DNA of 64,000 nucleotides from Cadophora sp. MPI-SDFR-AT-0126 (taxonomy: Eukaryota > Ascomycota > Leotiomycetes > Helotiales > Ploettnerulaceae), in contig JAGMVK010000004.1 of NCBI GenBank assembly GCA_020747065.1, positions 2,170,001-2,234,000 on the forward strand, read 5' to 3'. The translations under genes were made by a program, and so were the position numbers. Position 1 is the stretch's first letter. Every line of letters begins with the position of its first letter. A model generated the notes under the pieces. It was given only the letters and a program-made list of their open reading frames with translations, did not search any database and had not been told where the DNA came from. This document shows, in pieces, positions 59,066-64,000 of the stretch.

Positions 59066-60898
59066 ATGTCCCTCTTCCGACCCCCTATTGTCCGCTCAGC
59101 GAGCGCAGCCCTTGACCGGGCGCTCTTCTCCAAAACGATCCCTATTGCTGCAGCGCGAGTGTCGAATCTAAAAAATCTGTCGAAGTTTCGCCAGCAGTTA
59201 GATAAGAGCAAGGAATTGATGCAGCTCGAGAGAGTTATGAATGTGCGACCTGATCCAGATCCAGTTTTGGCGGAGAAGGGTGGAAAGTGCTTGCTTTTGA
59301 AGCCAGGAGTTAAGCCTGAAGGTATACATGATACGGAGAATGCTTTTGTGGAATATCTGTACTGACTGGGAGATAGATCCTAGTAGTTGGAGTGCTAGTT
59401 TGAGGGACGCTGTGAAGGGAGAAGATGTTGGAGTCATACCTTATGATTTGAAGCTGGACTACAATTATTGGACATATCGTACGTACGTGAACGAGTGCAA
59501 AAACATTGAAACAGGGACCTGACAGTTGAGCAGATGATATTATGACATCTATACTTCCTGAAGATGCCCAAGGGGAAATACCCGTTGGATTTGCAATAGT
59601 TGGACATGTCGGTACGAAAGCTACCCCAGAAACGCTCAATATTATTCCTGACTCGACACAGCACATTTAAATTTACGGGACGAATATCTCCCCTACAAGA
59701 AAATCATCGCCGAAGTCCTAGTAGATAAGAATCCCACGATCCGCACCGTAATAAACAAAGTGGACGATGTGGGTACACATTCTGAATTTCGCACATTCGG
59801 CTACGAAGTGCTTGCCGGGCCAGACGACATGGATGTTGAGTTGAGCGAAGGAGATTGCATATTCAAATTCAACTACTCGAAAGTCTACTGGAACAGCCGG
59901 CTGCAGACCGAGCATAAGCGACTTGTGGATTCGTTCCAGCCTGGAGAAGTGGTCTGTGATGTTATGGCTGGAGTTGGACCATTCGCTATCCCGGCTGGAA
60001 AGAAGGGTGTTTTCGTATGGGCGAATGATTTGAATCCTGCGAGTTATGAAGCCATGAAACTAGCTGTTGTCAAGAATAAGGTCAGTCTAGTAACCTCTTC
60101 ATGTCTCCTTTTCTTTTCCCCTCGGGACCCCCCCCCCCCCAAACCCCCTTTTCGTCTATTTACATGACGATTTATATCACGACGGTCAACATAACCACAC
60201 ATTGGTCTTGATGAGACTGCCTTTGACAAGGCGTTATATTCTGACAAGCACACTGCCACTTATCCTGACGATACACATCACCTCAAAGTCTCTATAGATA
60301 CTAACACAACCCCCAGGTCCAACCCTTCGTCCGCCCCTTCTGCGCCGACGGCCACAAATTCATCTACGCCGCCGCCGACGACCTCCTAACCCTAACCGCC
60401 ACCTCCCAAAACACCATCAGCATCCCGTCCAAAGCCCGACGCTCCCGGTCCGCGCCCCTCATCCCACCACCCTCCCCAACCATCCTCACCATCCCTCAAA
60501 CAATCTCGCACTTCGTCATGAACCTCCCCGCCACAGCAATCGATTTCGTCGGTTCCTTCAACGGGCTCTACCGAGGCCATGAGAAGCTATTCGAGCCGTT
60601 CACGCGCACGAAGTTGCCGATGGTGCATGTGCATTGTTTCTCGACGAAGAGCGAGGATAATGTCAAGGAGGGGAGGGAGATCTGTGAGCGCATTAGTGGG
60701 GTTTTGGGGTGGGTGGTTAGGCCCGAGGAGAGGGAGAGGGAGGGGGAGTGGGAGGGGAAGAGGGATGGTTATGGTGGTTTAAGGGAGGGAGATGTGAGGA
60801 TTGTGGAGGTTAGAGATGTGGCGCCGAAGAAGAGGATGTTTTGTGCGAGCTTTAGGATTCCGAGGGAGGTGGCGTTTAGGGAGAGGAGGGTTGTTTAG
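59066..60898 (+). CDS. TRM5: tRNA (guanine37-N1)-methyltransferase Trm5
   Basis: Five exons, 59066-59321, 59377-59478, 59534-59611, 59662-60080 and 60317-60898, give 478 residues. Trm5 methylates N1 of G37 next to the anticodon with S-adenosylmethionine, which limits frameshifting. [24 protein letters not shown] matches the fungal start, in two parts. The core has [49 protein letters not shown], the SAM motif [16 protein letters not shown], then [10 protein letters not shown]. The [13 protein letters not shown] block is the catalytic Asn-Leu-Pro motif. An upstream in-frame ATG at 58922 would add 48 residues with a hydrophobic stretch, a possible alternative targeting form. Intron 4 (236 nt) has a run of 13 C at 60128-60140. 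The C-terminal part has Arg/Glu-rich low complexity. Confidence 0.93.
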
Positions 60899-63800
60899 AT
60901 CGGTTGTTGACGCGATGCTTTGGATAGAAAGATAGGCAGCCACAGTAGCGATGTCTTGAATCTAAAGACCTAGAAACCAAATTTTCAATCCTAGAAGATA
61001 CGGACTTTTGAAGAATTTACACCTAAGAATTGAAGCGAAAAGGCTCGCTAAAGAATGTCAACACTTCCCCTGAAATCCTCAAAAAAGGTGCCACCCCTCC
61101 CTCATCTATAACAATCATTCGTACATAGGAAAGGAAAAATACAATCAAGGAAGCCATTTCTAATTCACCTCACCTCACGCAACCAGCGCTTTTAAAACTT
61201 CCTCCTCTTCAACGACAAGCAATAAATCAAACGGCCATAGGCAAATTTCCATCCCACCTCTCCCCCTTTCCTGCGAGAAGTTTAGAGGGTTTCGGTTAGA
61301 GCAGACAAGTAAGAGATCTACGTCGTGATATCACATATACACACAATATCTATCTATCTGGGATCATCTTGCTCAAAAGATACGGATCATGATAAAGCAC
61401 TGGGAAGAGTTGAAGTAAGTAACGTTTTTGTCTAGATATTATTTGTCGTTGGGTCGGAACCGATCTTAAACTTTTTAATGGATCATTGTAATTGGTAGTG
61501 GATGGGAGCAGGGAGATTGTCTGTCTGTGTGTCTGTCAGTATGAAAGAAGGAAATGGAATAGTGTATTTGTGGGAACAGCAGTGGTGGTGACAGAGATTT
61601 TTGTTTAGAGATGGTGATAAGCGAGATACAAAGCGCAGTGACGTGCACATTAGAAGAACAAGCGATATAAGGAGCTTGTTACCGTCATTGACAAGTACAT
61701 ATATCTACACATACAGATAAGACGGGTGCCTTGTATTGGGGAGTAAAGAAGGGAATTTATAAGTCGAAAGGGAGGAAGATTTGGTTTTCGTGCAGCTATG
61801 TTTAATGGGCGGAGAATAACAAGACATAGATAGGCACTTGATCTCAGTTTGCGCGAGTAGAAGACCTTTAGACCTTAATGAATAAGAGATAGCAGTCTTT
61901 TATACTACCTTCCTTTGAGGATCGCGATGACTTGGGTATCATTCACTATGAGATGACACAGATGCGATGCTGTTGTCAAGTTTGCGAGTATCTGTTGTGT
62001 AAGATTACATTTCTCACTTCTGCCGAGTCCTAGGAGCCTCATTATCAACGAGTCTTCATCGACCATGGAGAATGGGAGATTGGAGAACAATCAACTAGAT
62101 GAGATGGGGATTCTGTATGAGACTCAGCGTCAATGCTGTGAGTTCAAAGCTTCAACTGAGTCAGATTTTGCACCGAGACACTGACTGGCTCACTACTCCT
62201 CCCGCCTCCGCTCAGCCCCCTCTCCCGCTTGATGGGGAAACGAAAGGGCAAATGTAAACACCGCACATGCCTCTCTAGCCCTCCGGCCACCTTGCCGTCC
62301 GGTCTCCTCACTTTCCCTTCTTCTCCAGTGGTAAAAGCACATTGCATGCTTCGTTCTAGGATCTGGACAGCGTCTTGACTCTTGAATAGAGTCCAAAGAC
62401 TTCAAATCGGACCGAACCGAACCGTCTCTGGTCTCATTTCTTGTGATCTGGTCTCGTCTAGTCTGGTCTGGTTTCAAAGCCACATTGCCCATCCCCGCCT
62501 CCACAAGCAGGCCGTACAATGGCAGCGGCTCCAGGCTGGAACAGCTGATCATGCGGGAGGGACTGATAAGTGAAGAAGAGGCAAGCAAATCAACGCAACA
62601 ATACTCGCCATGATGCTTGGGGATCATACAATGACTCCCCTGTGGAGCAAGGACCAGGCTTAGTTTGTCTTCCCCATTTCCGTTCCGTTTCCGCCAATGT
62701 AAATAAATGCCGCGAGGCTACTGCAGGAGGCTGAGGCTAGGTATGGCCAAGGAAAGAGGACAGAGACACGATAATGCAGACGACGCACGCTCGAGCCTTG
62801 GTTCAAGTTTGGACACAATAATAGCAGGTGTCTTGGATGATGCAGGAGGAAGTATTGGACTGGACGGCATTGAATTGGATGAATGGAACATGTGATATCC
62901 AAACGGCAATGAAGTCAAAACACAGATACGCCGAAGTGGGACTTCCCCTCTGCCAATGTGGAGTATCCGAAGCACTGCTTCAAACATCGAGGCAGTGGTT
63001 CACAGGTCCTCTAGCCCGACGATGTACATCGGACGAATTGTCAAATCATCGTTGCGAGAGTACGTCTTGAAGATATGATTGGTATGAAGCTCGGTGGATC
63101 TTTTGTATCGAGACCTTGCTCGAGGCTTGAGCTGTTCCTTGAACGGACATCAGTTAATAGGATAGGCATGTACCTGACACAACGATAATATAGACCGCGA
63201 TATTGAATCCACCTCGTGATCGCCACCAGATTGCCAATTGTCCTATCCTCTACAACACAAGAGGCAAAAGTGGCGGACGCATGACATCAAGACCATGGCT
63301 CCACTCCACTCGAGCTCCCACCGTTCTGCGAGCCAAACAGAATTCCCCGAGCAATCTTCAGCTTGCTCGTGCGGAGTAGCTCTAGCTCATGGTGGGAAGG
63401 AAGCAAGGGAGGATTGATAATGATTAAGCGCCAGGCACACGAAACCCATCCATTGTCAGCACAAAGCATCACACCCACCACGGCGCGTATGTGTAGGAAT
63501 AGGCGCCGAATGAGAGTGCAGAGGTACTACTTCGCGCCTCTCATTGGCTGTGTGGGAACATGGGCTGGGACTTGGGATTGAGTTTCAGGAAATTGATGAT
63601 GACGGCTGTGGAAACAAGAGGAAGTGATTGAAATGTTGAGGCTTGGTGGTTTTCGTGATGGGAGTTTCGGCTTTCGGGGGTTGTTGTGTTTTGGGGGTGA
63701 GACTGTGATGAGAGCTTGAGTGAGCATGAGGACGGTTATGCCCGTTTGCCCGAGGCGACCCCCATCATGCTGTGAATTCTGAAGTGTCTAAGGTGTCGAA

Positions 63801-64000
63801 GAAACGGGCAAAAGCAAATGTGTGTAACGAGGGGCCGTTGATAGAGAAACTTTTGGCCAGACTAGGTTCTCTACAACGATAGTAACTTTTGGTTCTACCA
63901 CAAAAGGAAAGTGGCGGACTCGTAATCATCTTGTGCAGAAGAAACATCATACAACGTGAGCATGATAACGTCAATACAATACTGTACTCACTGGAGACAC
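60899..64000. other. 3.1 kb gene-free region at the window end
   Basis: This begins with the TRM5 3' flank. Short ORFs occur throughout, none with motifs or a consistent splice pattern. There are CTGGTCT/CGAACCGAAC-type short repeats around 62400-62470. A gene beginning beyond the right edge could use the last part as its promoter. Confidence 0.5.

Overview
The window looks like nuclear chromosomal DNA of a filamentous ascomycete (Pezizomycotina, perhaps Leotiomycetes; the class is a guess). Genes are split by short GT-AG introns, mostly 46-130 nt, with CTAAC/CTAAT-like branch sites. They lie on both strands without operons, and they include typical fungal families such as a HookA-type dynein adaptor, a DUF726 lipase-like protein, an NmrA-like protein and a VAO-type secreted oxidase. 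I found 24 protein genes and one likely relic. Almost all exon joins were checked by hand for reading frame. I saw no rRNA, convincing tRNA, transposon, CRISPR array or telomere repeat.

Layout. 1-2757: no gene. 2758-18543: four-helix membrane protein; Cys-rich single-pass membrane protein (-); RAD57; aldo-keto reductase (-); Gfo/Idh/MocA oxidoreductase; USP-type deubiquitinase (-); TRM9; Myb/SANT factor (-). 18544-22837: a 4.3 kb gene-free stretch upstream of the Myb gene. 22838-27680: tubulin cofactor B and a DUF726 hydrolase. 27681-30750: gene-free. 30751-36043: accessory-looking set of a GPI-type Cys-rich protein (-), NmrA-like protein and secreted FAD oxidase. 36493-49283: PCF11 (-), secreted I9-type inhibitor, HookA, an unrecognised gene (-) and adenylate kinase (-). 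49284-60898: RPN8 relic, RPN8, SWIM-domain Sws1-like protein (-), HEM13 (-), ATG8, AlkB-type dioxygenase (-) and TRM5. 60899-64000: no gene.

How the genes relate. Most are housekeeping: proteostasis (RPN8, USP, ATG8), tRNA modification (TRM9, TRM5), mRNA 3' processing (PCF11), cytoskeleton and transport (cofactor B, HookA), nucleotide and heme metabolism (ADK1, HEM13). Three are genome-maintenance genes: RAD57, the Sws1-like SWIM protein and the AlkB-type dioxygenase. The AlkB-type gene and TRM5 diverge from a shared 310 bp interval, and HEM13 and ATG8 diverge from 702 bp.

I did not find a clear undescribed multi-gene system. The best leads are the degenerate RPN8 5' copy, a stop-free 48-nt intron-like segment in PCF11, a deubiquitinase with an altered catalytic box, the AlkB/TRM5 divergent pair, a SWIM domain with an acidic insert, and one conserved-looking gene of unknown function.
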